Of a stretch of 10,388 bases of DNA, positions 1 to 7,440 are shown in pieces. Both the position numbers and the translations under genes were made by a program. Under the pieces are notes generated by a model. It had not been told where the DNA came from. It made no database searches and was given only the letters and a program-made list of their open reading frames with translations. Origin of the DNA: an uncultured Lachnospiraceae bacterium (GTDB taxonomy: Bacteria > Bacillota > Clostridia > Lachnospirales > Lachnospiraceae). Location of the stretch: positions 1 through 10,388 of the forward strand of contig CAJUOE010000027.1 in assembly GCA_910587895.1 (NCBI GenBank), given 5' to 3'. The stretch's first letter is position 1; each line of letters starts with the position of its first letter.

Positions 1-105
1 AAAAAGAGTGACGGGGATTACCGCAAAGTTATGGATTTTCTGCATGTGGAGCCAATGCTTTCGGTGTTACAGGATAGGGAAAGGAATGATAGGCAGGATG
101 CGTAA
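1..105 (+). CDS. 3' end of an unidentified upstream gene
   Basis: Frame 1 is open from the first base and stops at TAA 103-105, giving the last 34 residues of a protein that begins outside the window. The visible part is hydrophilic (it includes DYRKVMDFLHVEPMLSVLQ and ends RNDRQDA) and shows no motif I recognise. The reading is supported by its arrangement: it runs over the start of the next gene by 20 bases, a typical operon overlap that would couple the two translationally. It is therefore probably co-transcribed with the membrane-anchored protein that follows. The product and family cannot be given from this fragment. Confidence 0.55.
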   Translation, partial: KKSDGDYRKVMDFLHVEPMLSVLQDRERNDRQDA

Positions 106-2623
106 AGGTATAATCAAGATTGTGATATTGATATTGATTTTTTGCTTAACCGTAGTGGTGATGGGAGAGCGGGACAGGCAGACAGAGATGAATCTCACAT
201 CGGAAATGGCGTCTGTGACCCTTCCGGTGCTGCATTTGCAGCGTGACCATGTGAAAATGAATCAGCTCTATGGTCATAGCGCAAAGATGGATGCCACGGC
301 GATGCGTGATACGATTACCCCGATTCGGGAAGACCTGACGCTTCCGCTTACCGTTAAATCTTTTCAGAATCATATTGAAAGCATTTCTTTTGAGGTGCGT
401 TCCATGAATATGGAAAGGCTTGTGGAGGATGGTGAGATTACCAGTTTTTCTCAGGAAAACGGGGAAATCCGGGTTGATCTGCAATTTGAAAATATTCTGG
501 AACCCGGTACGGAATATATGCTTGAGATTACCGTTAACAGCGATGGCAAACCGATTTATTACTATACCAGAATTATCCGCGAGGAGGATTACTATGTGGA
601 TGAAACGCTGGACCTTGTCATGAATTTCCATGAGCAGTCATTTGACAAGGAGCAGTCGCGGAATCTTGCGCTCTATCTGGAGCCAAACAGTCAGGGAGAC
701 AATACGACGCTTCAGAAAGTGACAATCAATTCCAGCCTGTCACAGGTCAGCTGGGCGTCATTTGGCGGAGAGCGTCTTGAGAAACCGATCCCGTCGATCA
801 AAGAGCTGGGAAGTTCCTACAATACGGTTACGCTGCGGTATATTATGACGGCAGCAGGCGACAATGGCAGCGTTGAGTATTACACGGTGGAGGAATATTA
901 CCGCGTACGTTACAACAGTACGATAGACCGTATGTCGCTGCTGAATTACGAAAGGAATATGACGCAGGTTTTCCGCGGCGAGAATCAGGCTGTCAGCAAG
1001 AATAAGCTGCTTCTGGGGATTTGTCCGGAGGATGTACCATATATGGCAAATGAGAAGGGAACGATAACGGCATTTGTCCAGGAGGGAGAGCTCTGGAGTT
1101 ACAACAGTGACAGCCACGAGCTTTTCCAGGTATTCAGTTTCCGCAGTGCGGAAGGAATTTCGGACCGGGAGAATAACGGGCAGCATGATATTCGGATTAT
1201 GCGCATGGACGAAGGCGGCAGCATGGATTTTGTGGTGTACGGCTATATGAACCGTGGCAGCCATGAGGGAAGAACCGGAATCAGCGTATTTCATTACGAC
1301 AGCGTGGCAAATACGGTGGAAGAGGTATTGTTTATGCCGGCGGACTGTTCCTATGAAGTATTGAAGGTTGATTGGGGCGAGGTCTTTTATATCAGCGATG
1401 AAAATATGTTTTATCTTCTGGCGGACGGAGAATTGTACCGAATTGATTTAAGTACCGGGAAAGCGCAGGCGATTATTCGTGAAATAAAACCGGGCAGCTA
1501 TGTGGCGTCGGAGGACGGAAGATATTTTGCATGGCAGGATTCACAGGACAGCAACAGCGCGGAGTCAGTGAAGATTATGGATCTGGAGGGAGAGAAGGTT
1601 CGCTCCATTGAGGGAAATGGCGGAGAATATTTAAAGCCGGTCGGCTTTGTGGAAAGTGATTTTGTATATGGAACGGCGAAAGCCGATGAAGTCGTGGCAG
1701 ACAGTGCGGGAAATATGAAGTTTCCGATGTATAAAGTCTCGATTGTGGATAAGAATTCCAATATTGTCAAGGAGTATCAGAAAGACGGCTATTATATTTC
1801 CAATGCCTACGTGGAGCAGGAAACAATTTTCCTGGACAGGGAGACGCGCACGGAGGCGGGATTTATCCCTGCAAGCCAGGATACCATCAAAAACCAGCAG
1901 TTAGAATCCTCAAGGCTGATTACCATAGATACGATTGTGACAGAGAAAAAGCAGACGCAGGTGGAGATGGTGTTTGCAGAAGAGGAGATAGACGAGCCCA
2001 AGAATCTGCAGGTGAAGGCGCCCAAGGAGGTCGTGGTGGAGAAACCGCGTACGGTAGAATTGGAGACGAGCAAGGATCATGAAAATTATTATGTATACAG
2101 CGGAGGAAAAATACTGATGTCTACGCCCTCGGTAACGGATGCGGTGCTTGGCGCAGATACAAATGCGGGAGTTGTGATTGACTCGGAGCAGAATTATATC
2201 TGGCGCAGGGGCAGGGATGCGAGCCGGGCAATGATTGGCTCCGGAACGCTTGACATACCGGAAATCAGCGATAATTCCGTGGTGCGCTGCCTGACATACC
2301 TCCTTCGGCAGGAGGAGAGCAGCATTGATGTGGAGGATCTTGTCGCGAAAGGCGAGACGCCGCGCCAGATTTTGACGGAGGCTTTGACTGAGCGGAAGGT
2401 GGTAGACCTTTCCGGATGCAGCGTGAGCCAGGTTTTGTATTATGTAAACCTTGGAAACCCGGTACTTGCCATGGTTTCAGACCAGGCGGTACTGATCGTA
2501 GGATATGATGAGCATAATACGATCCTGTATCAGCCAGCAGAAAATACCGTCAAGAAAATGGGGCTTCAGGACAGCGACACATTCTTCAGCGGAGGTGGAA
2601 ATATTTTCCTGGGTTATATTTAG
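86..2623 (+). CDS. Large membrane-anchored protein with propeller-like region and C39-peptidase-like C-terminus
   Basis: 845 residues, not a protein I can name. A basic start followed by a hydrophobic stretch (about residues 8-26, KIVILILIFCLTVVVMG) is a signal-anchor or signal peptide. LIFC is a poor lipobox, so a lipoprotein is unlikely. Residues ~85-300 are beta-rich and Ig-like in character. Residues ~310-575 have repeated short strands with patterns such as GELYRIDLSTGKA and DGRYFAWQ, as in TolB/WD-type propellers. Residues ~575-700 are a charged linker. Residues ~725-845 resemble Peptidase_C39-like folds: Cys735 in a VVRCLTYLL helix, then NPVLAMVSDQAVLIVGYD and LYQPAEN, where the family normally has His and Asp-Pro. 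Both are Gln here (800, 816), so it is probably not an active protease. ATG 86 is preferred because AGGGA at 76-80 is well spaced; ATG 98 is the alternative. It probably acts outside the membrane, and its role is unknown. Confidence 0.8.
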   Translation: MIGRMRKGIIKIVILILIFCLTVVVMGERDRQTEMNLTSEMASVTLPVLHLQRDHVKMNQLYGHSAKMDATAMRDTITPIREDLTLPLTVKSFQNHIESISFEVRSMNMERLVEDGEITSFSQENGEIRVDLQFENILEPGTEYMLEITVNSDGKPIYYYTRIIREEDYYVDETLDLVMNFHEQSFDKEQSRNLALYLEPNSQGDNTTLQKVTINSSLSQVSWASFGGERLEKPIPSIKELGSSYNTVTLRYIMTAAGDNGSVEYYTVEEYYRVRYNSTIDRMSLLNYERNMTQVFRGENQAVSKNKLLLGICPEDVPYMANEKGTITAFVQEGELWSYNSDSHELFQVFSFRSAEGISDRENNGQHDIRIMRMDEGGSMDFVVYGYMNRGSHEGRTGISVFHYDSVANTVEEVLFMPADCSYEVLKVDWGEVFYISDENMFYLLADGELYRIDLSTGKAQAIIREIKPGSYVASEDGRYFAWQDSQDSNSAESVKIMDLEGEKVRSIEGNGGEYLKPVGFVESDFVYGTAKADEVVADSAGNMKFPMYKVSIVDKNSNIVKEYQKDGYYISNAYVEQETIFLDRETRTEAGFIPASQDTIKNQQLESSRLITIDTIVTEKKQTQVEMVFAEEEIDEPKNLQVKAPKEVVVEKPRTVELETSKDHENYYVYSGGKILMSTPSVTDAVLGADTNAGVVIDSEQNYIWRRGRDASRAMIGSGTLDIPEISDNSVVRCLTYLLRQEESSIDVEDLVAKGETPRQILTEALTERKVVDLSGCSVSQVLYYVNLGNPVLAMVSDQAVLIVGYDEHNTILYQPAENTVKKMGLQDSDTFFSGGGNIFLGYI

Positions 2624-2648
2624 GTGAGGGATTCGATAAATGGCGCAT

Positions 2649-2675
2649 TAAGTTTTCCAGCACTATTACCGAAAT
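2649..2675 (+). promoter_or_regulatory. SigD (sigma-28) flagellar promoter
   Basis: TAAGTTTT (2649-2656), then 11 bases, then ACCGAAAT (2668-2675). The known flagellar sigma consensus is TAAAGTTT-N11-GCCGATAA, or CCGATAT in Bacillus. The spacing is exact, the -10 core CCGAAAT matches CCGATAT at 6 of 7 positions, and the -35 keeps TAA and TTT. Transcription would start near 2682-2684, about 30 bases before the 1039-residue gene. This supports a late-flagellar role for that gene and possibly for the flagellin behind it. Confidence 0.65.
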
Positions 2676-2712
2676 ACTTAATAGTTGAAAATTAAGATTA
2701 TGAGGCGCAGGT

Positions 2713-5700
2713 ATGAACATAAGAGTAGATAACAGCAGTATAACAGAAATAACCAGAACAGGAACAAAGGTGGAGGTTAAGGGGGAAGTTGCGGTCACGA
2801 CGCAAAAGACCACGACGCAGAAGGTGGAAAGCGACACTGGAAGGGTCACGTCCATACAGCAGACGACAGTGGAAACTCCTCATAATATTGCCGGAGAGTC
2901 TCAGTTGGACGAGATACGCCAGGAGGCGGAGAATATGGAAGCACAGCTTCTTCAGGAAAAGATGCGGATCGTGTCTAATACGGTAACGCCTTCCGATTGT
3001 GGGAAAATGGATGAAGAAGGTTTTCCACTGAACGATACGGAAGTGGAAACGGTCGTTACCGTAACGGATAAGATTAAAATGGAGCTTGCCAAAGCAGGTG
3101 TGGATATCAGCGTATTTGGCGACACTATGGATGGCAGGATGTTAGAGGAGATGACCGGCAGCGTTGCAGCTGCAAGGCAGATTGAGGCGGCAATTCAGGA
3201 CGCTGGACTTCCGGCTACCGAGGAAAATGTCACGGATATCCAGGATACGCTGGAACAGGCGGCGGACCTTACCTCATCCAGTGATGAGGCGGTAAAATAT
3301 CTGCTGGACAATGAGCTTGCCCCGACAGTGGAGAACCTCTATAAGGCGCAGCACAGCAGTGGAACCAGGCCGAATCAGGAGACAGGAATTGCCTTGGATC
3401 CGGGATTAAAAGAGCAGATTGGCCAGGTGATTTTGCAGGCGGGCCGTTCCGTGAATGATACGACGCTTTCCGTCAGCCAGTGGATGATGGAGAATCAGAT
3501 TCCCCTGACGGCAGATAACCTGAATTACGTTATGGATTTGAAAGAAATGATACTGCCGCCGCAGGCAGAAGAGGTGATGAACGCCATTCTGGAGGCGGTT
3601 TCGGAGGGCAGGCGGCCGAAGGATGCTGTGATCCTGGAAGGTTACAGTGATGCGGCGCGCGCACAGGCGGCAGTACAGACGATAGAAAATGCCACGGATG
3701 CTGATATCTGGAATGTGGTAGAGAAAGGAATGCCCCTCACGACCAGGAGCCTGGAGGCAGCCGCAAATTATGCCGCACAGCAGAAGGGGCAGACGAATCA
3801 TGAAAAAGGCGGCGCATCGAAGGAGGCAGCCGCGCAGCTTCCGGAATATGCGAGGGAAGACCTTGCATTCATAAAGGCGAAACGTCAATTGGAAGAAACG
3901 CGCCTTGTAATGACCATGCAGGCCAATTATGCATTGTTGAAGCAGGGAATTTCCATTGAAACGCAGCCGTTAGAAGTCTTAATTGAGCAGTTAAAGGAAC
4001 AGGAAAACGCTTATTATACAAATCTGCTTAACCAGAATGGAATTGAGCCTACACAGGAGAATGTGGAGGCGTTCAGTGCCACGATGGCAAAGACCGAGGA
4101 GCTTAAGGGCGTTCCGGCTAATATTCTGGGCAATATTAAGACCGCGGAAGATACCATCCATACGATGCATGAAACCGGGATCTCCAGACAGGCACAGATG
4201 GAGCGTGCCGGGGAGGCGTATGAGACGCTTCAGACCGAGCCGAGGAAGGATTTGGGAGATTCCATCCAGAAGGCATTCCGAAATGTGGATGATATTCTGG
4301 AAGATCTGGATATGGAAACCTCCGAGGCAAACCGCCGGGCAGTGCGGATACTGGCCTACAACGAAATGGCAATCAATTCCGAATCCATTATGCAGATGAA
4401 GGCGGCAGACCAGAAGGTTCAGAATCTGTTCCAGAACCTGTCCCCATCCGTGGTGATGGAGATGATTCGGGAAGGTGTCAATCCGCTGGAGATGAATGTG
4501 GAAGAACTGAACGCCAAAGCCGAAGAGATAAAGAACCGCCTGAATGATACGGATGAAGATAAATTTAGCAAGTATCTGTGGAAACTGGAACAGCATCATG
4601 AGATTACGGAACAGGAACGCAGTAGTTACATAGGAATTTACCGAATGCTGAACCAGATTGATAAGACGGATGGCGCGGTCATTGGCGCATTGGTGCAGCA
4701 GGGCGCAGAGATTTCCATGAAGAATCTGCTGAGTGCAGTGCGGACGAACCGCAATTTGGGAATGGATGTTTCCATAGATAATAATTTTGGAGAGATAGAA
4801 AGCCTGCAGACACAGGGATTGAGCATTTCCCAGCAGATCGAGGCGGCATACCAGACAGACTGTGCAAAGGAAACGCTGCGCTATGCAACGCCGGAGGGAA
4901 TGCAGCAGGCGCAGGGCAATGTGGAGAATATGACGCCGGAGGAATTGCTGTGGCAGCTGCGCGGTGCGCCGGCGGATGCGGCGTCGGAGGAGGCTTATTA
5001 CCAGGAGCAGCTGGCAGAGTTTTCTCAGGCGAGACAGGCGGAAGCACAGGTGCTTCAAATCCTTGCAGGGCATGATATGCCGGTGACGGCTTACAATATC
5101 ATGGCGGCAAATCAACTGTTGAATCCCCGGGGAGGAATTTTCCGGACGCTGTTTGACAGGGAGAACAATGACAAAGATATTGATTTGGAAGAAGCAAAAG
5201 AAGAAATCATAGAGAAATTCGGGGAGGCGGTTAAGACCCCGGAAGAGATGGCCAAGGCGCAGAGAACGCTTGCGGATGTTGCGGAGAATGTGATGCGGAC
5301 GATGGAAGATTCCGAAGGGGTTTCCAGCATGGATTTGCGGGATATCAGGCTCATGCGGCAGCAGATAGCGCTCGGGACGCAGATGGCAAAAGACGAATAT
5401 TATGCCATACCGGTCATGGTTGCCGATGAGCTGACGAATGTGCAGCTTAAGATTGTCCGCGGAAAGGAAGAGCGCGGCAGGGTGGATATCCTTTTTGAGA
5501 CGCCCAAACTTGGCAAGGTGGCGGCAAGGTTCCAGGTGCAGGAAGATTCTGTCCGGGGCTACGTAGTCTCCGATTCCAACCGCACAATAGAGGCCTTGAA
5601 ATCGCAGGAAGAGCACTTGAACGGCCAGGATGCATCAGAGGAAATGCAGCGGACCATGGATTTTGTTTACAGTGATGAGCTGGATCTGAACCGTTTTGCA

Positions 5701-5832
5701 GGAGGCCGAAGCGGGAATGTTGGCGGTGCGGATGAGAATTCCGAGGCTTATCAGGTGCAGACGAAGACGCTTTACGGCATCGCAAGAGGATTTTTAGAAG
5801 AAATGAAACAAATGGGACAGAGAATGTCCTGA
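2713..5832 (+). CDS. Large repeat-containing putative flagellar protein with FliK-like C-terminal region
   Basis: 1039 residues, hydrophilic and mostly alpha-helical, with no signal peptide or membrane segment. It resembles the large uncharacterised proteins (I believe DUF6240) found near flagellar genes in Lachnospiraceae, though I could not check this. A Thr/Val-rich start (residues ~10-50) leads into degenerate repeats built on G-[ILM]-x-[PI]-[TL]-x-x-N-[LV]: clear copies near residues 165, 201, 262, 339, 443 and 787, weaker ones near 412, 588 and 664. Residues ~895-980 (VQLKIVRGKEERGRVDILFE, PKLGKVAARFQV, then VSDSNRTIEALKSQEEHL) read like the FliK C-terminal domain, where the LG-V core is conserved and which switches export specificity in hook assembly. 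ATG 2713 has GAGG at 2702-2705. A SigD promoter lies just upstream and flagellin 90 bases downstream. A hook or export accessory role is inferred; it could equally be a filament-stage cytoplasmic partner. Confidence 0.75.
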   Translation: MNIRVDNSSITEITRTGTKVEVKGEVAVTTQKTTTQKVESDTGRVTSIQQTTVETPHNIAGESQLDEIRQEAENMEAQLLQEKMRIVSNTVTPSDCGKMDEEGFPLNDTEVETVVTVTDKIKMELAKAGVDISVFGDTMDGRMLEEMTGSVAAARQIEAAIQDAGLPATEENVTDIQDTLEQAADLTSSSDEAVKYLLDNELAPTVENLYKAQHSSGTRPNQETGIALDPGLKEQIGQVILQAGRSVNDTTLSVSQWMMENQIPLTADNLNYVMDLKEMILPPQAEEVMNAILEAVSEGRRPKDAVILEGYSDAARAQAAVQTIENATDADIWNVVEKGMPLTTRSLEAAANYAAQQKGQTNHEKGGASKEAAAQLPEYAREDLAFIKAKRQLEETRLVMTMQANYALLKQGISIETQPLEVLIEQLKEQENAYYTNLLNQNGIEPTQENVEAFSATMAKTEELKGVPANILGNIKTAEDTIHTMHETGISRQAQMERAGEAYETLQTEPRKDLGDSIQKAFRNVDDILEDLDMETSEANRRAVRILAYNEMAINSESIMQMKAADQKVQNLFQNLSPSVVMEMIREGVNPLEMNVEELNAKAEEIKNRLNDTDEDKFSKYLWKLEQHHEITEQERSSYIGIYRMLNQIDKTDGAVIGALVQQGAEISMKNLLSAVRTNRNLGMDVSIDNNFGEIESLQTQGLSISQQIEAAYQTDCAKETLRYATPEGMQQAQGNVENMTPEELLWQLRGAPADAASEEAYYQEQLAEFSQARQAEAQVLQILAGHDMPVTAYNIMAANQLLNPRGGIFRTLFDRENNDKDIDLEEAKEEIIEKFGEAVKTPEEMAKAQRTLADVAENVMRTMEDSEGVSSMDLRDIRLMRQQIALGTQMAKDEYYAIPVMVADELTNVQLKIVRGKEERGRVDILFETPKLGKVAARFQVQEDSVRGYVVSDSNRTIEALKSQEEHLNGQDASEEMQRTMDFVYSDELDLNRFAGGRSGNVGGADENSEAYQVQTKTLYGIARGFLEEMKQMGQRMS

Positions 5833-5845
5833 AACAATAGAAACC

Positions 5846-5866
5846 AGGAGAAGACATGGATGTCTT
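5846..5866 (+). promoter_or_regulatory. Candidate CsrA-binding hairpin in the flagellin leader
   Basis: AAGACA (5851-5856) pairs with TGTCTT (5861-5866) around the four-base loop TGGA. The core ACATGGATGT (5854-5863) differs at one base from the known CsrA consensus ACARGGATGT, and GGA sits in the loop as CsrA prefers. A second GGA (5847-5849, inside AGGAG) lies 11 bases upstream, a distance a CsrA dimer could bridge. In Bacillus, CsrA represses flagellin translation at the hag leader and FliW releases it. The same control here is inferred. No csrA or fliW is in this window. Confidence 0.5.
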
Positions 5867-5933
5867 GAATCAAAACCCAAAGAACGGAATCTGCAAAGTA
5901 AATCAGAAGAGAGGGAAAAAACATGAAAATTAA
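5856..5933 (+). CDS. Possible 25-residue leader ORF overlapping the flagellin start
   Basis: ATG 5856 follows AGGAG (5846-5850) with a five-base gap, a good ribosome binding site. The 25-codon frame starts MDVLNQNPKNG, becomes Lys-rich, and ends at TAA 5931-5933, 11 bases inside flagellin in another frame. The start codon sits in the loop of the CsrA-like hairpin. If translated, ribosomes stopping at 5933 could re-initiate at the flagellin ATG, so CsrA bound at the hairpin would shut both. The peptide itself has no recognisable function. It may instead be a chance ORF whose AGGAG serves as a CsrA contact. Confidence 0.3.
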   Translation: MDVLNQNPKNGICKVNQKRGKKHEN

Positions 5934-7371
5934 TCACAACATGTCAGCAATGATTGCCAATAAGAGATTGCTGCAATCGGAAAACTGCTTATCACAATCT
6001 GTAGAGCGTTTATCTACAGGACTCAGGATTAACCGTGCAGCCGATGATGCAGCCGGGATGGCAATTTCAAGCAAGATGAAGACACAGATCCGCGGTCTGG
6101 CACAGGCATCCAGAAATGCATCCGATGGCGTATCCGTACTGGATACGGCGGATGGAGCTTTGACAGAAGTCCACAACATGCTTCAGAGAATGAGAGAGCT
6201 TTCGGTACAGGCGGCAAATGGAACGAATACGCCGGACGATTTGAAGGCTATCCAGTTGGAGATTGCATCTTTGCGGGATGAGATTGACCGTATTTCGAAA
6301 GATACGGAGTTTAATACAAAGAATCTGTTAGACGGTACGCTGGATCAGCGTATTTACCCGGACAGCCGTGGAATCCGGCGGGTAGATATTTCCGACAGTG
6401 TGACGCCGGATGTGTATACGGTGGAAATTACAGCCGATGCAGAACAGGCGACGATAGAAGGCGGACAGCCCCGGACGGCGACGGACACGATTCCGGCAGG
6501 CGCGACAGGAAAGATTTCCATCAACGGCGCGCAGGTAGAAATCCGTGAGGGCGAGAACTTCCAGGCGGTTTATGAGAAATTGCGTGATACGGCAGAGCTG
6601 GGCGGAGCCAAGCTGCTGGTAGTAGCAGATATTACAGATCGAACCGGAGAGGCGGAAAATGCCGGTTATGTTCCGGGCAATATCGCAGACGGCGGAAATC
6701 TGGTATTTGTCTCTGAAGATTATGGAAATAATACAGAAATGAACATAAAATGCGACAATCCCGATCTGGCAGCATTTTTAGGAATTGCTACAGATAATAC
6801 GAGCGTCGGCAAGGACGTTGAAATCGCCATTGCCGCTACGGATGAAGGGTTTGGCACACAGGCAACGATCCTCACAGAGGGTAATTTTGTGACTGTATCG
6901 GATCGCAGCGGTTTTGAAATGAGATTTGAAGTAATGCCGGGAACGACAGGAACCGTAAATATTGAGGTGGCAGACTTAGGGCCGATGACGCTCCAGATTG
7001 GCGCCAATGAAAATCAGACGATGGACGTCCGCATTCCGGAAGTTTCTTCCGAGACCTTGTACATTGACAGGGTGAATGTCTGCACGGTTACCGGTGCGGA
7101 TCGTGCGATTACAAGTTTTGACGGGGCGATTCAGAAAGTCAGCGAAGTTCGTTCCAGCATTGGCGCATACCAGAACCGCCTGGATTATGCGGTTGCCAGC
7201 CTGGATGGTACGGAAGAGAATATGACCCAGGCATTATCCAGAATTGAAGACGTGGACATGGCGGAGGAAATGACAGAGTACACGAAGGATAATATTTTAA
7301 CGCAGGCGGCAACCTCTGTGCTTGCACAGGCAAATGACCTGCCGCAGCAGGTATTGCAGCTCTTGCAGTAG
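5923..7371 (+). CDS. hag: Flagellin, the filament subunit
   Basis: 482 residues; exported through the flagellar type III apparatus and polymerised into the filament. The N-terminal D0/D1 helices are clear: MKINHNMSAMIANKRL, then ERLSTGLRINRAADDAAGMA, then ASDGVSVLDTADGALTEVH, to about residue 140. The C-terminal D1/D0 helices (~395-482) contain SSIGAYQNRLDYAVASL, the RIEDVDMAEEMTEYTK segment and end LPQQVLQLLQ. The variable middle (~145-390) includes a Flagellin_IN-type unit near 190-235 (GKISINGAQVEIREG...FQAVYEKL) and a QIGANENQTMDVRIPE segment common in Clostridia flagellins. It is longer than the ~275-residue minimal Gram-positive Hag because of this insert. It has three cysteines (22, 277, 387), unusual for flagellin. 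The ribosome site is AGAGGGA at 5910-5916. No SigD -10 is visible directly upstream, and a strong terminator follows. fliC would be an equally valid name. Confidence 0.97.
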   Translation: MKINHNMSAMIANKRLLQSENCLSQSVERLSTGLRINRAADDAAGMAISSKMKTQIRGLAQASRNASDGVSVLDTADGALTEVHNMLQRMRELSVQAANGTNTPDDLKAIQLEIASLRDEIDRISKDTEFNTKNLLDGTLDQRIYPDSRGIRRVDISDSVTPDVYTVEITADAEQATIEGGQPRTATDTIPAGATGKISINGAQVEIREGENFQAVYEKLRDTAELGGAKLLVVADITDRTGEAENAGYVPGNIADGGNLVFVSEDYGNNTEMNIKCDNPDLAAFLGIATDNTSVGKDVEIAIAATDEGFGTQATILTEGNFVTVSDRSGFEMRFEVMPGTTGTVNIEVADLGPMTLQIGANENQTMDVRIPEVSSETLYIDRVNVCTVTGADRAITSFDGAIQKVSEVRSSIGAYQNRLDYAVASLDGTEENMTQALSRIEDVDMAEEMTEYTKDNILTQAATSVLAQANDLPQQVLQLLQ

Positions 7372-7380
7372 GAATATTTT

Positions 7381-7416
7381 GCACGCCCCGCCCATTAAGC
7401 GGGGTTGTGCTTTTTT
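7381..7416 (+). terminator. Intrinsic terminator after flagellin
   Basis: CCCCGC (7386-7391) pairs with GCGGGG (7399-7404) around a seven-base loop. The stem is extended by GCAC (7381-7384) with GTGC (7407-7410) across a small internal loop, and is followed directly by six T. It separates the abundant flagellin message from fliS, so fliS is probably expressed by read-through at a lower level or from a promoter I do not see. Confidence 0.92.
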
Positions 7417-7440
7417 GAGGAATGAGTCAGGAGGAAGAGT

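Noticed and set aside
2677..2696. CTTAAT/ATTAAG inverted repeat before the 1039-residue gene
   Set aside because: Six A/T-rich pairs with an eight-base loop are weak and expected by chance; there is no T run, so it is not a terminator.
3991..5616. Open frame of 541 codons on the minus strand
   Set aside because: It lies wholly antisense to the 1039-residue gene. Its translation is dominated by His, Arg, Leu, Cys and Phe without domain pattern, as expected for the complement of a Glu/Ala/Gln-rich gene, and it has no supported start.
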